Origin: Brachypterus glaber
Taxonomy: Eukaryota; Arthropoda; Insecta; Coleoptera; Kateretidae
Direction: 5' to 3'
Assembly: GCA_958510825.1 (NCBI GenBank)
Contig: OY294049.1
Span: 20,887,536 to 20,951,535, forward strand
Length of the DNA stretch: 64,000 nucleotides
Shown here: piece by piece, positions 32,728 through 44,106 of the stretch
How positions within the stretch are numbered: the stretch's first letter is position 1
How the letters are laid out: the number at the start of each line of letters is the position of its first letter
The notes under the pieces: generated by a model
What the model was told of the DNA's origin: nothing
Database searches by the model: none
Seen by the model: the letters and a program-made list of their open reading frames with translations, nothing else
Program-made: the position numbers and the translations under genes

Positions 32728-33382
32728 ATTTACTTAAATTTGACTGCAGTTTTTGAAGCTATAAAATTAAAGAATAATAAGAATAATTTTACATGACATT
32801 TAGAAAAAAAATTCGCTTGATTTTTCTTGTATTTATGTGAAATATTTTTATTTTGGAGTAGTTTTAAAATTAAAACAGCCTAGTTTGTTAAATTTTTGCC
32901 TAGGGCGCTGGAACTTTTTTATTTTTTAAAATTTAAGATTGAAAAACTTTGTCTAAGACCTTTCTTTCGTTTTGGCAAAAATTTATTTAGTTTTCCCTAT
33001 AATATTTTATAATTTTTTTCAAACTAAATAGCTGAGCATTCAAATGCAAGTATTACATGGATAATGAACTAAAATTTTATCATTTTTTTCTTTGTTTAGA
33101 ACAAATTTTCTGGAAGATTGTCCCCCCCCAAGCAATATCCTGGATCCGCCCCTGACTAAATAAAAGTTGTTAGAGTAGAACTTATCATTGTTCTGTTATT
33201 GTTGCTGTACCAATACATGCAAGAATTCATCGTCTAGCTTAAAGGGTACCAGAGTTATTAATTAAAAATCCTATTTTTAGTACAAGGGCCGTAAGTACCT
33301 CCCTTAGAGCTCGTCCAAGGAACAAAGTCCAAATCCAACCTTCATAGGAACTTTTTTTATATTTTGCGATTTAGAATCACGT
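32728..33382. other. No feature seen
   Basis: AT-rich DNA with a run of eight C at about 33123; nothing assignable. Confidence 0.5.
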
Positions 33383-33419
33383 CTTAAATTTTGGCATGCC
33401 AGTGACTGATCACCCTGTA
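33383..33419 (-). repeat. Solo terminal repeat, inverse of 9462-9498
   Basis: TTAAATTTTGGCATGCCAGT and TGATCACCCTGTA are the complement of the repeat at 9462. The partner end is not seen. Confidence 0.6.
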
Positions 33420-33898
33420 TGTTCAACAAATAAATTTGCAAGGGGTGTAAAATATTCAAAATCGTTTAGAACGTAACACGGTAACAAATTCTCAGTATGT
33501 ACCCTCCTATATTCTCCAAGGTTTAAAAAAAACGAAAGTTTAGAAAAAAAGTATGTTCAGCTGTCACATACGGCTGTCGATTATCCAGCCGAATTCTACA
33601 TGTGATTTATGTTCAAGTCATCTCTGAGGCTTGGTCGTTTTGATATAGAAAGGATTCTTGGTCGGTATTTGAAGACGCCTTACATTTTTTACATTTGTCG
33701 ATTGTGGTCACGTATTTCATATAAAAAGCTCTACTTAACTTTTCAATTTAAGGACGTTTCCATTTATTTTCATATGAAATCTAAATCCTTTATACATCAG
33801 ACGGTTATATAAATAAAATTTTAAATTTAAATCTAATATTTTTTCCTTTTAACCCTTACGTACTTGCATTTTCTTCTACTTCTTATATTTGCACTATA
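33420..33898. other. No feature seen
   Basis: A 67-codon open frame at 33609-33812 is unrecognised; otherwise AT-rich. Confidence 0.45.
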
Positions 33899-34507
33899 CA
33901 CTGTAAAAAATGTTTTCGGTAGTGAAAACCTGCAATTTAGTTACCATAGTGATAGAAAAATCTAAAAATATTAATACAAAGCTTTGTTTTGACAACTTTT
34001 AGGTATAGAATACAATTTTTACGATTATTCTAAAACATTTTAGCGTTATATTAAATACAATATTGAAATTGTAGATATAAATGTTGTATCGTATACTATA
34101 CAATAAATTTATTCATACTATATATACAATATTGTTGTCACTATAATGCCGTTTTTTATAAAGGATTATTAATAAAGATGGCGAAAATCAGCTGATTCTG
34201 ATAAATGTTTTACCAAAATTTTGAAAGTAGAAATTTTGGGCTGTTTCCATGTGCATAAGTATACCTGACGACATGTGATATGTAGTTTTTATGTGCACAT
34301 ACATGCAAGATGTGAATTTAAAATAAAATGCGTAAAGTTCTTTATTTTAAATCGAACAACTGCACTCGTTTGTAAATACGGAACGCGTTTACTTATTTGT
34401 TGTTGTAATCTATACAATATATAGTGGTTGGCGCATATTCAACTATTTATTGTTGTATTCTATAACCTAATTACGCTATTGATTACGATAGTGGTGGTCT
34501 ATCACTG
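33899..34507 (+). mobile_element. Family H repeat, copy 2 (uninterrupted)
   Basis: CACTGTAAAAAATG at the left and GTCTATCACTG at the right. This copy lacks the family I insertion of copy 1 and the inserts of copy 3. It therefore defines the empty site AATGTTTTACCAAAATTTTG. No coding frame; possibly a non-autonomous DNA element with CACTG-type ends. Confidence 0.75.
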
Positions 34508-34697
34508 TGGTGGATTCCTGAAAAGCTAAAAGTTTTAGATGTTTTAGCCTAAAACTCAATTTAAAAATTAAATCCATTAAAGGCTAAATAAAGTCAGAAG
34601 ATCGCTTAAGAATTGACCTTTGGCTTTAAAAAATTGATGAATGTTATTCTAAAAACTTATATTTGTAATTTTCTTTTTATGCAATAAATACTTTCTA

Positions 34698-34720
34698 TTA
34701 TATTCTATTCTATTCTATTC
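34698..34720 (+). repeat. (TATTC)n microsatellite
   Basis: Four to five TATTC units. Confidence 0.9.
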
Positions 34721-34875
34721 TGTTGATATAATTATGTTAATGGAAACACCCTGTATACTAATTCCTTAAGGATCTGACACATGCGAGTTTTCTAGGGTTA
34801 AAGGATAATACATAACTGTTGCCCTTAATTCCTTGACCGCTCCGACTATTATTCATTGCTCTATACGAAAGATCC

Positions 34876-34925
34876 ATTTTTCACAATTTAAATTGTAACC
34901 TCACTTTAGATAAGCCCATACAAGG
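34876..34925 (+). repeat. Direct repeat, partner at 36294-36354
   Basis: TTTTTCACAATTTAAATTGT then AACCTCACTTTAGATAAGCC recurs at 36294-36354 with small changes. The two copies bracket the region holding both tandem arrays at 35.2 and 36.0 kb. Confidence 0.65.
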
Positions 34926-35198
34926 TGTTGGCTTCTACTTTTAACGATTCTTTGTAACAAGTTCGTTTCTCTTAACATGTAGAAAAACCAAGATTGAAGA
35001 TATGTCATTTAAAGTATATAGGAAATTATACATTTATTCGACTCTTAATAATTTTAAATATTGTTTATAAATAAATGTTTAAACAATAATAATAGTTTCT
35101 GCTTTAACAATTATACATAGGACGTGTTTATCTTTTAAAAACAAAATTAAAGATATAAAATGTTAAATCTGTACAAGGTAAAAATAAATTACATTAAA

Positions 35199-35446
35199 TT
35201 ACATAGTCCGTAAATGGTAATATGTTGCCATAGACCGGAATGGTAAAAATTACATAGTCCGTAATGGTAATGTTTTGCATAGACCGGAACAGTAAAAATT
35301 ACATAGTTCATAATGGTAATATTTTGCATAGACCGGAACGGTAAAAATTACATAGTCCAGAATGGTAATATTTTGCATAGACCGGAACGCTAAAAATTAC
35401 ATAGGCCAGAATGGTAATATTTTGCATAGACCGGAACGGAAAAAAT
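35199..35446 (+). repeat. 49-bp tandem repeat, five units
   Basis: Unit starts TTACATAGTCCGTAATGGTA and continues TTTTGCATAGACCGGAACGG. Five consecutive copies differ at a few positions. The array has no spacers and is not a CRISPR. Confidence 0.92.
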
Positions 35447-35527
35447 TACAATACTTATGGTGTATTTCAAAATTTTTAAAAAAATTAACATACAGTCATA
35501 TTAAAAGTGCTTTTAAAACAAGTTAAA

Positions 35528-35650
35528 CACTACGATATTTCAAGAACGCTTTGACATAGAGAAATTTGAAAAAATATATTTACTACTTAGAAAATGTTTG
35601 TTCCAAATTACAAGTCTCTGTGTCAAAGCTTTTTTGAAATATCGTAGCGT
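35528..35650. repeat. Imperfect palindrome
   Basis: ACTACGATATTTCAAGAACG and CTTTGACATAGAGA pair with TCTCTGTGTCAAAG and TTTTGAAATATCGTAGCGT. Arms about 35 bp, loop about 50. Probable short MITE. Confidence 0.65.
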
Positions 35651-36037
35651 AAAGTTCATAAACCAAACGATTTGCACCCTTAATAAGAGTATAAACTGCT
35701 TACATCTTTCTTTAAAGATCTATTGGTTGATAAAGATCGTAATTTATAATGAATGTAAATTTTAGGCCACAAATAAAGCATTTAAATATCGTACTTAAAT
35801 AATATTTACCTTTTTTTTACACTTAACACTTTAACCGTCAATTAGGCCATAGCATCGAAAAACGACGTTAAATGATTAAACAAACAACAACACTTTAAGT
35901 TAGCAATAACAATATTAAACGGTCCGTTTCATGATGCTACGCGTTCTTGGATATTGTCTAAAGCGCACGCCCGTCTTAATTAACATAGCCCGACATTGTA
36001 AAATCATGTAAAAATATGTAAATCAATGTAAATATAT

Positions 36038-36186
36038 TTTTTACATTATTTTACATTCTTTTACATTCTTTTACATTCTTTTACATTATTTTACATTCTT
36101 TTACATGCTTTTACATTCTTTTACATTCTTTTACATTCTTTTACATTATTTTACATTATTTTACAATATTTTACATTCTTTTACAT
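36038..36186 (+). repeat. 11-bp tandem repeat TTTTACATTCT
   Basis: About 13 units, mostly TTTTACATTCT or TTTTACATTAT. The same TTTTACATT phrase continues sporadically to 36290, where the segment ends in TTTTTACAGTG. Confidence 0.92.
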
Positions 36187-36201
36187 AAATTCATGAATTA
36201 T

Positions 36202-36242
36202 GCATAGTCCAGAATAGTAAATTTACTATTCCGTACTATGTA
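36202..36242. repeat. Palindrome sharing the CATAGTCC phrase
   Basis: CATAGTCCAGAATAGTAAAT is followed by its near complement ATTTACTATTCCGTACTATG. The phrase CATAGTCC(A/G) GAAT(G/A)GTAA is the one repeated in the 35199-35446 array. Confidence 0.8.
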
Positions 36243-36360
36243 AATTCATATATTTTTACATTATTTTACATTCAGTTTTTACAGTGTAGGGTTATTTTTC
36301 ATTTCTCACAATTTCAAATGTAACCTCACTTTGGATAAGCCGATATAAGCCCATAATATA

Positions 36361-36643
36361 TAGTATATTACATAACTAGTGTGGAAAGTGACATACTTCA
36401 CGCGAGTAGGAAGGTTTATGAACAAGCCATCAGGCGAGTGAGGAAACCCCACGAGTGTACTAAATACACTTTCCAACAAGTTATGTACACTATTTTTCAT
36501 ACCATCCTGAAAAAATATAAAGTTTCTTAATTTAATATTTTCTAATTTTTATTACTTATTTAAAGAATTTTTGAGAAAAGCAAAGCATATTAAGCAAAAA
36601 ATAGCATACAAATTTATGTACGTTAAACAGGAAATATGATTTT
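36361..36643 (-). mobile_element. Family I element, copy 3 (inverted, truncated)
   Basis: TAGTATATTACATAACTAGT and GGAAAGTGACATACTTCACG, then AAGTTATGTACACTATTTTT, are the complement of the family I module and the adjoining body. The copy ends about 36643, after CAGGAAATATGATTTTC. Confidence 0.75.
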
Positions 36644-37783
36644 CTTTTACTTTTACTTTCATTCTTTGATATAACAAATTAAAGAGTTATAATCATGTAC
36701 ACCTACTGAGTTACTGAATACACTGTACGTTCGTTTATATCCATCCTCCATTAATCATAATTATATGCTCACTAGGGATTTTTATTGGTCATAAAATGTC
36801 CATCATCATAAAATTTAAAACTGAAGTCTGGGGTGCTAAGATAATATGCCTTTAAAATAAATATAGCTGTCACGTTACGGCAAAAAAAAAATGGACCCCA
36901 AGGTATTGTAGTAAACAGTAATAATGGGGTTTAAAAATAATGCATAAAGTATTTATATTCATGTTACAAAGACTCAACACGCATATGGCTTTATTTTTTT
37001 ATATCAATAATTGATAGTTCCTTATAGATGCTGGTCTAGTACAATTAAACAAATAAATAACAACAACAAAATACTAGTAGGAGTCCGTTTGGCTCGTTAA
37101 ATAAAAACATAACGGAAATATTATCAAACAATAAAATCATTTTACCTATTTTAGTATGTATTTTTAAACTAGGAAATAGCCTGGATTAAAAATTATTACA
37201 AAATGGATGTGAAATTGTTTTATCACTCAAACAATGTGAATACCGCCGTTTAATATGATATTCAGTTTTTTTTTTTTAATTAAAAACGAATAATTCTATA
37301 GTTACAATAAATCCGAACTCTGTTGTTTAAGGTTAATTACACATAAAAATAAAAAATAAAAATTAAATTTGATAACGTAATAGCAAAGTAAATTTATAAT
37401 AAACTCTGAATAGCTGAAGTTGAAAAAAATTTATTTAAAATTATAATTTTATTATTTATCTTCGCTCCTTGATTAAGTCTCTCTTATTTTCTATAAGTAG
37501 TTACAACAATTTTTTTTTCTTTATTAAGTTTAAAACTAATAAAGCAAAGTTAAAAATGACTGTTTTGATTTAAAATTTTCGTCTTATTAGTAACCTGGTA
37601 AGCATATTAAAAGTTCTTATTTAAAATTATGCTTACAAAATTTAATTTATAGTCTTAAATTAATGAGATTTTTATTAAAAAATTTCATTCATTTTAATTT
37701 TTAAGGAAATTCTAGTGGATTATTTTTTTCTTCTAATTACTAATATTATCCTTATAAGTGATAAATATTTTTTTCTTTAATTA
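36644..37783. other. No feature seen
   Basis: AT-rich DNA; nothing assignable. Confidence 0.5.
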
Positions 37784-37897
37784 CACTGCAAAAAGCAAAG
37801 CTGAATACTCAGTTACAAATCGATAGGAAGCTAGGAAGTTATTATCTTATACGATTGTACTTTAATTTTTGTTAAAAACACGCAACATTTCATATAT
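37784..37897 (+). mobile_element. MITE A, left half (copy 3)
   Basis: CACTGCAAAAAGCAAAGCTG, ATTCAG-like TACTCAGTTACAAATCGATAG and GTTAAAAACACGCAACATTT. The matching right half resumes near 39175, so about 1.27 kb, including family L copy 1, separates the halves. Confidence 0.6.
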
Positions 37898-38379
37898 TTC
37901 TTCCTGTAAATCCTTAAGAAAGTTTAGCAATTTCTTACATACCAAATTATTAGAAAAATAAAAGAATATTTTATTCCACTTTTTAAAAAATCAAATACCC
38001 AACTAATGTTTACATATTTATCAATAAAAATATATAATTCTCTCCCAGATGATTTTAGTTTTTATAATAATAATAAATTTAATAAAGAAATTAAAATTTA
38101 TTCAATGTCCAATCCCCTCAATTTGTGAAAAAATATAGTACTCAACGAATGTTACCCTATCTATTAATAAAAATATATAGCTCTCACTCAGATGGTTTAA
38201 TAAAAATTATAACGAAATTAAACTTATTTAATGTTTAATCCTTTTTTCCCTTAATTTATAATAAATATATAAAATATATTTAAATTGAATTCATTATGCA
38301 ATCAACACAAGATTAGTCTTTGTTAATAGCATTTAAATTATTACTGCATATTGTGTGTTACTTAAAATATACATATATA

Positions 38380-39109
38380 TACAGAGCGGTCCAAAAGTCA
38401 CCCCCCCCTCTTAACTTTTGAACCAGTTGAGATATCAACTTCAAATTTGGAACTTTTAAATAAAACCACTTAAACTATCTTTTAGCATATATTTAATACT
38501 TTCAGCTCTTAAAATGTGGGCAGGGGGGCATGGGGGCACATTTTTTTAAATAGAAAGGGGGGTCGTATAATACATCATTTTAAAGCTTATAAATTTCTCC
38601 GTTTAAATCCATATTTTTAAATATAAAAAAAATAAATTTTTGAGTTTAAAATGGGGTTGAAAATGGGTATTAATGTCAAAATTCCTCTAAAAAAAAACAA
38701 ATAATTTTTTAAAAATGCCTAATTTCATCATAAAAAAATGTTAATTATACTTTTAAACTAATTTTAGTTGACATAAATAAAAATTTATAAAAAAAAAAAC
38801 TTAAAAAATCGAATGTTTTAGCACAAAAAATTGAAAAATCAAAACCTTAAAAAACATTTTAAAAAAAATTAAAAATGCTAGTTTAAATAGAGAATTTTAT
38901 AAGCTTTAAAATGATGTATCACACGACCCCCCTTTCTATTTAAAAAAATATCCCCCCATGCCCCCCTACCCACATTTTAAGAGCTGAAAATATCAAATAT
39001 ATGCTAAAAGATAGTTTAAGTTATCTTATTTAAGAGTTCTAAATTTGAAGTCGATATCTCAACTCGTTCAAAAGTTAAAAGGGGGGGATGACTTTTGGAC
39101 CGCACTGTA
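38380..39109. mobile_element. Family L foldback element, copy 1
   Basis: A 730-bp palindrome with TA at each edge: TACAGAGCGGTCCAAAAGTC at the left, GACTTTTGGACCGCACTGTA (with one base interposed) at the right. Each arm carries a poly-C or poly-G tract, GATATC(A/G)ACTTCAAATTT, and CTTAAAATGTGGGCAGG. TA edges and a CAGTG-type tip fit a Tc1/mariner-derived MITE. No coding frame. Other full copies: 48911-49652 and 54783-55512. Confidence 0.85.
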
Positions 39110-39174
39110 TATATAGGCTTATGCAGTTGTACGTATTTTTATTTAAATAAATGTTACTGTTACTGTTCCACTGA

Positions 39175-39365
39175 ATATTAAAGTACGTAACTTTAAAACT
39201 TTAGTGTTTTTAACAAAAATTAGAGAACAATTGTATAGGATCATAACTTCACGTGCATTTTAACTGAATATTTATAAATGGATAGGAAGTTATCCTGCAC
39301 TTTAATTTTTGTTAAAAAATGTAACATTTTATGTGACTTTAGAACTGGAAATATGTACATATATC
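39175..39365 (+). mobile_element. MITE A, right half (copy 3)
   Basis: AAAGTACGTAACTTTAAAAC, GTGTTTTTAACAAAAATTAG and TGTATAGGATCATAACTTC match the other MITE A copies. A folded-back tail repeats GGATAGGAAGTTATCC and TTAATTTTTGTTAAAAA. Confidence 0.6.
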
Positions 39366-39540
39366 TGATGAAAATTTAACCTTGAATGCGCAGTAACAAA
39401 TACCGCCCATTCAACCCTATCTTAAGCTAGGCTATCCCTTTGCGCATTTCACGTGTAATGAAATAAGTGGTCAGGAGAAATGAGACCTAAAGTATACAAA
39501 AATAGTTTTGTTTTTTTTTTTATGAATAGGCCAAGACCAC

Positions 39541-40193
39541 ATACAGGTTTCTTCATTTATTATGACAATTCCTAATATTTTAATCGAGATATATCAAAAA
39601 AAGTTTCAAAACAAAAGTTATAAGAGCCTAATGGGAGCACAAAAATGTATATATATGATATGTTTAGGGGGCACAGTGGAGGCAGGTGGCAAGGGAGAAC
39701 ATTGTTTCAAATGGAATATGTGGTTGTGCATACATTAAGTTAAAGCTTATTAAATTCTCTCTTTGACCATATAATTTTTAATTTAAAAAAATTGCTGAAT
39801 GTTGAATTTTTTGTTAAACAATGCAATTTTCTCAGATTTTCCTTTTAAATTTTTATTTATTCATTTAAAGTTAGTTTAAAACCATAATTTACAATTTGTA
39901 TGAATAAACATTAAACAAAAACTGCATGATTTTATTAAGAAATTTCGATAAAAATTTCCATTTTCAATACGTTTTTAACACCCTCAAAAATATTTAAAAA
40001 AAATTAAATAATATTGTCAAATAGAGAATTTTACGAGCTTTTAAAATATGTATCACAAGATCCCCGTTCCTCTCCTTCTTGCCCCATTTCCTACACTTTG
40101 CTCCATTAAGCACTTTTTAACTTTTGGTTCAAACTTTTTTTGATATTATTTATTAAAATATGAGTATCGTCATAATAAAAGGATCACCCTGTA
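39541..40193. mobile_element. Foldback element related to family L
   Basis: ATACAGGTTTCTTCATTTAT...ATATCAAAAAAAGTTTCAAA at the left pairs with TTGAACTTTTTTTGATATTA-like sequence and ends AAGGATCACCCTGTATAC. The interior has the same plan as family L (gggggcacag, AAAGCTTATTAAATTCTCT, AGAGAATTTTACGAGCTTTT) but diverged sequence. Confidence 0.65.
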
Positions 40194-40493
40194 TACGATA
40201 GAGGTACACATATAGGTAACATTCTAGCTGTAACACTGAACAGACTATAACAAAACGATTGAAAAACAATATAGTTGGATAATCAAAAGTAGTTACGTAT
40301 GTTACAGAAGTGTAGTTTGAACGTATAAGAATTGCAAAGAACCTACGCTTGTCATACTCTTCACAGTACTTAGAGACTAGTGCTTTTAAGCATCGTATAA
40401 CCATCGTATATTAATTTTTAAAAAGAGTTATATACAATGGTTTTTAAATTTTCAAATTCTTCAAAAATTACCCTATAAAAATAAAAAAGTATA

Positions 40494-40536
40494 GGGGAAA
40501 GTATTATTTTGCTGCCAACAAAATAATACTTTTCCC
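40494..40536. repeat. Strong hairpin
   Basis: GGGGAAAGTATTATTTTG, a six-base loop, then CAAAATAATACTTTTCCC; about 18 paired bases with one bulge. Confidence 0.85.
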
Positions 40537-40609
40537 TACGTTCATTAAAACTAAAAACGAAAAAAATAAAAAAAAAATAAAAAAAAAAAATATTTTTTTC
40601 AAAAAAAAA

Positions 40610-41335
40610 TCAAAAAAGTTTCTTTTTTCGTAAACCGATGAAAGTCGAGTTGAGCCCTCTGTAAACGTACATAGAAAAAACGGATTCCTTGAACCAAGGA
40701 CACGTGTCTTTGTATATGTTCAAAGCCATATTCTCTTGTTTCAATGTCCTTGAATGAAGAGCATGGGTTTTGGAATAAAAATCCGCGCTCTTTATTCAAG
40801 GACATTGACTTTGGCTGAAGAAAATGCCAGCCCTGAAACAAGATAATATGGCTTTGAACATATCCAAAGACACATGTCCTTGGTTCAAGGAATCCGTTTT
40901 TTCTATGAACCAAAGTACCTTTGAAAATTTAAAATAAATAAAGCTTATAGAGAATTTCAAGAGCTACAAGTTTGCTCATAACCACTTTTATCCTCCGATG
41001 AATAATTTGGCCGAAAAATGGAAAAAAAATCAATGTCACCTACAACATGGCTATTTTTGAATTAACTCGATTATTATAATTATATTAAAAAAAATTATCT
41101 TAACAAAAATTGTTGGAAATTTCCTCCTTAACAAAATTGGTTATATGCATTTTTATCATAAGATGCATATTAAGCAACACACCTAAAATTCAAGATAGCG
41201 GACACACCTTAGGAAAATCACCCGGTGAAAAACTAACAGGAGTATTGTGTTACCATCCACTACTACCCTTTAAAATATCAGCCCGTGTACGAATATTGTA
41301 ATTTATATTTATTACTTGAATGGACTATATTGGGC
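40610..41335. mobile_element. Foldback element C, copy 2 (left end lost)
   Basis: AAAGTCGAGTTGAGCCCTCT, ATGAATAATTTGGCCGAAAA, TTTTTATCATAAGATGCATA and ACCCGGTGAAAAACTAACAG match copy 1. It is interrupted by the inverted repeat at 40669-40912. The left end fades near 40610. Confidence 0.65.
40669..40912. mobile_element. MITE with palindromic arms, nested in element C
   Basis: CATAGAAAAAACGGATTCCT then TGAACCAAGGACACGTGTCT is mirrored by AGACACATGTCCTTGGTTCA and AGGAATCCGTTTTTTCTATG. Arms of about 100 bp with few mismatches. Copy 1 of element C shows the empty site (CCGTACCAAAATACC, inverted, near 31240). A long minus-strand open frame here is a by-product. Confidence 0.8.
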
Positions 41336-41344
41336 TGATTATTC

Positions 41345-41412
41345 ACTGTCAAAATTATACTATGGAATGCGACGCATTAGATACATATCTTCACGGCTTG
41401 TTTCTTTAAATA
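41345..41412 (-). repeat. AAGCCGTGAAGATATG repeat, inverted copy
   Basis: TATGGAATGCGACGCATTAG and ACATATCTTCACGGCTTGTT are the complement of the sequence at 53721-53735/54110-54200 and 63892-63990. Confidence 0.65.
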
Positions 41413-41424
41413 TATCCCTACAAA

Positions 41425-41709
41425 TTGGTAAAAATATTTCAGAGCTTTGTTTACATGTACAAAAATCAATCTCTCGAAAATAAATTGAAAGTATACATGT
41501 TTCTTTGTTTATTATTACGTTTTGCCAGCTTCTGGTATCCTGTATTATGTACAAAGGGAATAAATCCTAACTGTATTTGCAAAACAATTGCCAGCTATGT
41601 TGGCCGTCTGACGTCCAACGCCAACAGCCTTCTCAGGTCTCTAGTTCAATCTGATATTTTTTGGAGTTCTCCAGTTATTGTTAACTGGCGCCGCATCTGC
41701 TTCAGATAA
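41425..41709 (+). other. Coding-like segment, unidentified
   Basis: A 94-codon plus-strand open frame. The last 45 codons (ICKTIASYVGRLTSNANSLL and FWSSPVIVNWRRICFR) lie in DNA of about 44% G+C, much higher than the surroundings. I do not recognise a domain. It might be the tail of a retroelement ORF; no poly(A), target duplication or splice site was confirmed. Confidence 0.3.
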
Positions 41710-42019
41710 TTTGTTGTTGTATGTTTTTTTTTTCTCAAGTAAAAATGCATATTTTATTTTTATATGGTTTTTTGACTGTAATAAATGCATTATTATTATT
41801 ATTATAAGTGCTACAATAATTTTTGTGCTTCTGTCAGTGTCATTTTTTTTATTAATGATAAGAATTACCAATGGTTAAATTTGTCCAAGACTACTAACCG
41901 ACTGGTCGCTTTAAAGTGAAAAACTTACTTCTTTGGTAACATACAGTGCATGTCTAAAGTCCGGGGACAGGGGGCCGAGGCATTATCGTAACCAATGAGG
42001 TTTATCCTAGGTACGATTA

Positions 42020-42350
42020 TTGCTAGTTATATTTCATAAAATTAACAACAATTGTTTGATTTTTTTAAACAAATTTTGACATAAATTCCCATTTTTAACT
42101 GTTTTAAAGCCCTCAAAAATATGTTAAAAAAAACAAAAAAAAATATGATGGAATAGAAAATTTTATTAGCTTTAAAATAATATTTCACAAGACTCCCCTC
42201 TTAAAAAAAACTCCCCCCTTGCCCATTTAGTGTGCCCCCTACAAATATCAAATATATACCAAAAAAATATTTGTTTTATGTTATTTATGTATTTCAAAAT
42301 TCAAATTGATATCTTAAAAGCTGTTTAAAAGTTAAAGTGGTATAACACTT
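42020..42350 (+). mobile_element. Degenerate family L-like arm
   Basis: TTTTATTAGCTTTAAAATAA, a CTCCCCCC tract, CAAATATCAAATATATACC and AAATTGATATCTTAAAAGCT follow the order of a family L right arm at low identity. No left arm recognised. Confidence 0.45.
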
Positions 42351-42753
42351 TTGCAATATTCCATTGTTATAGTTTTTGAATTTTGTTGGGCAGTGTTTTA
42401 TATATTGTATAGAGATATAGAGCTACATATACAATACACTTTTACAATTTTTGCTTTTATTTATTTGGAGTCTTTTCGTATTTTATCTTTTTTTGTTCGG
42501 GAAGTAAACATTTTAACGTCTTAAACGGGATAAATTGCGGACTCAATTTAGGACAAAAAAGGCTCTTTTACAAACATCAAATTCAATTGAATCTTTAAAG
42601 CAATATAAGTATTTTGGTAAATTAAAAAACACAATTAAACTCTTACTGGGAAAATAAACAAAAAACATCTTTAATATAGTAAATATACAGAATTTATTTG
42701 AACAAAAAAAGAAACACAAGAATTTAATAATTAGAAACAACTGACAGAGACTA

Positions 42754-42914
42754 GTATATTATTTACCAAGGTTGTGAATTATGCCTTTATAGCTCAAGCG
42801 ATGTGTATCATTATATCAATGTATTACAATGTATATCAATGTATATCAATGTATATCAATGATATACATCGCGAGGGCTATTAATGCAAAATTCACAACC
42901 GTGGTTTATATAAT
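42754..42914. mobile_element. 160-bp MITE with (TATATCAATG)n centre
   Basis: TATTATTTACCAAGGTTGTG pairs with CACAACCGTGGTTTATATAA. The middle has four or five TATATCAATG(T) units that end in GATATACATCGC, the partner of GCGATGTGTATC. Confidence 0.8.
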
Positions 42915-43904
42915 ATTTTTTCCACTACTAACACATATTAAGTAAAAATTATTATTTTTTGGTATCTTAAAGTTATTTTATTTGTGTATAGAAAAAAAAA
43001 ACAATTGAATATCAGGCTTGCATTGCGGTTCTGAATAAGTGGCATTAGCTAAGTTAGTGTTTTGCCTTATTTCCTTACAAATGTATTTTTTTCATGAAAA
43101 TCTATATTTTAGGTTAGTACTTATGTATCTATTCTATACTTTTTCCATAATGCCATTTGATCTTATGAGCATTATAAGAAATGAGAATCGAATTTTATAT
43201 ATTTAGGTTATGTTGTCAAAATTTTAAAAATTGTTAATATTTGTATTTTTTTGTGTATACTTTCTTATTAAAAAAAAACATTTTTTAACTTAAATTGATG
43301 TAAAGTTATGTTTTGTTATAAAAAAGGTAGTATAGGTATTAAAGTGAAAACAGTTAATTTTGTAAAAAATTGTTGATCAAGATGCCTGGTTTTTTAGTCC
43401 TGGGGGTTGAAGTTCAATTTCACAGTCTAGTACGAAACCCGATAAAGGCGCTAATTAAGATTAGTGGTAAAACATTATACTGACTGCTAAATTAATGTTA
43501 TTGTGCATTAATAGAGCCCTAGGGTAGTAGTCATCTCACATCATGTGAGATCACTTACTTTTATTCTTCAGGGTCATTTGCAATTCAAATTTGAAGACCA
43601 TTTTTATACTGGCTTTATAGCTGGTACAATATCTTACGGCAATCTAACCTTCAGTGTTTATTAGTATAACACCAATTTTATTGGCAAGGGCACTTAATTT
43701 CAATAATAATAAAAAAAAAATTAAATTTAAATTTAATTAAATTTAAAATTTCACCAAAAATACAACAAAATCTAGCTCCGCAATTTTTTTACGAATTTCA
43801 CTCATAAGTTCTACAAAAACGTACAATTATTTTATCCCCCAACCAAATTTTTGGCAAATATTTTTTTTTTAACAAAAAAAAAATGATATTTTACGTATTC
43901 GCAA
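42915..43904. other. No feature seen
   Basis: AT-rich DNA; a small hairpin TCTCACATCATGTGAGA at about 43534-43550. Nothing else assignable. Confidence 0.5.
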
Positions 43905-44098
43905 AAAGTCCAAACGATCCCCTTTCTATTAAAAAAAAATTGCCTCCCGTGCTACCTGGTCAGATTTTAAAAGCTGAAAATATCAAATATGTCCAAAAAC
44001 GTAGTTTAAGTTGTGTTATTTAAAAGTTCTAAATTTGAAGTAGATATCTCACCTCGTTCAAAAGTAAGAGGGGGAGGGGACTTTTGGACCACACAGTA
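43905..44098 (+). mobile_element. Family L, right arm only
   Basis: AACGATCCCCTTTCTATT, AGCTGAAAATATCAAATATG, TAGATATCTCACCTCGTTCA and GACTTTTGGACCACACAGTA. The left arm is missing or unrecognisable. Confidence 0.65.
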
Positions 44099-44106
44099 TA
44101 GCATCC

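Noticed and set aside
35199..35446. CRISPR-like array
   Set aside because: The 49-bp units are contiguous with no unique spacers, and the context is eukaryotic.
36306..36500. 64-codon minus-strand frame
   Set aside because: It lies in the palindromic module of family I copy 3.
40599..40913. 104-codon minus-strand frame
   Set aside because: It runs through both arms of a MITE; the palindrome keeps it open by chance.
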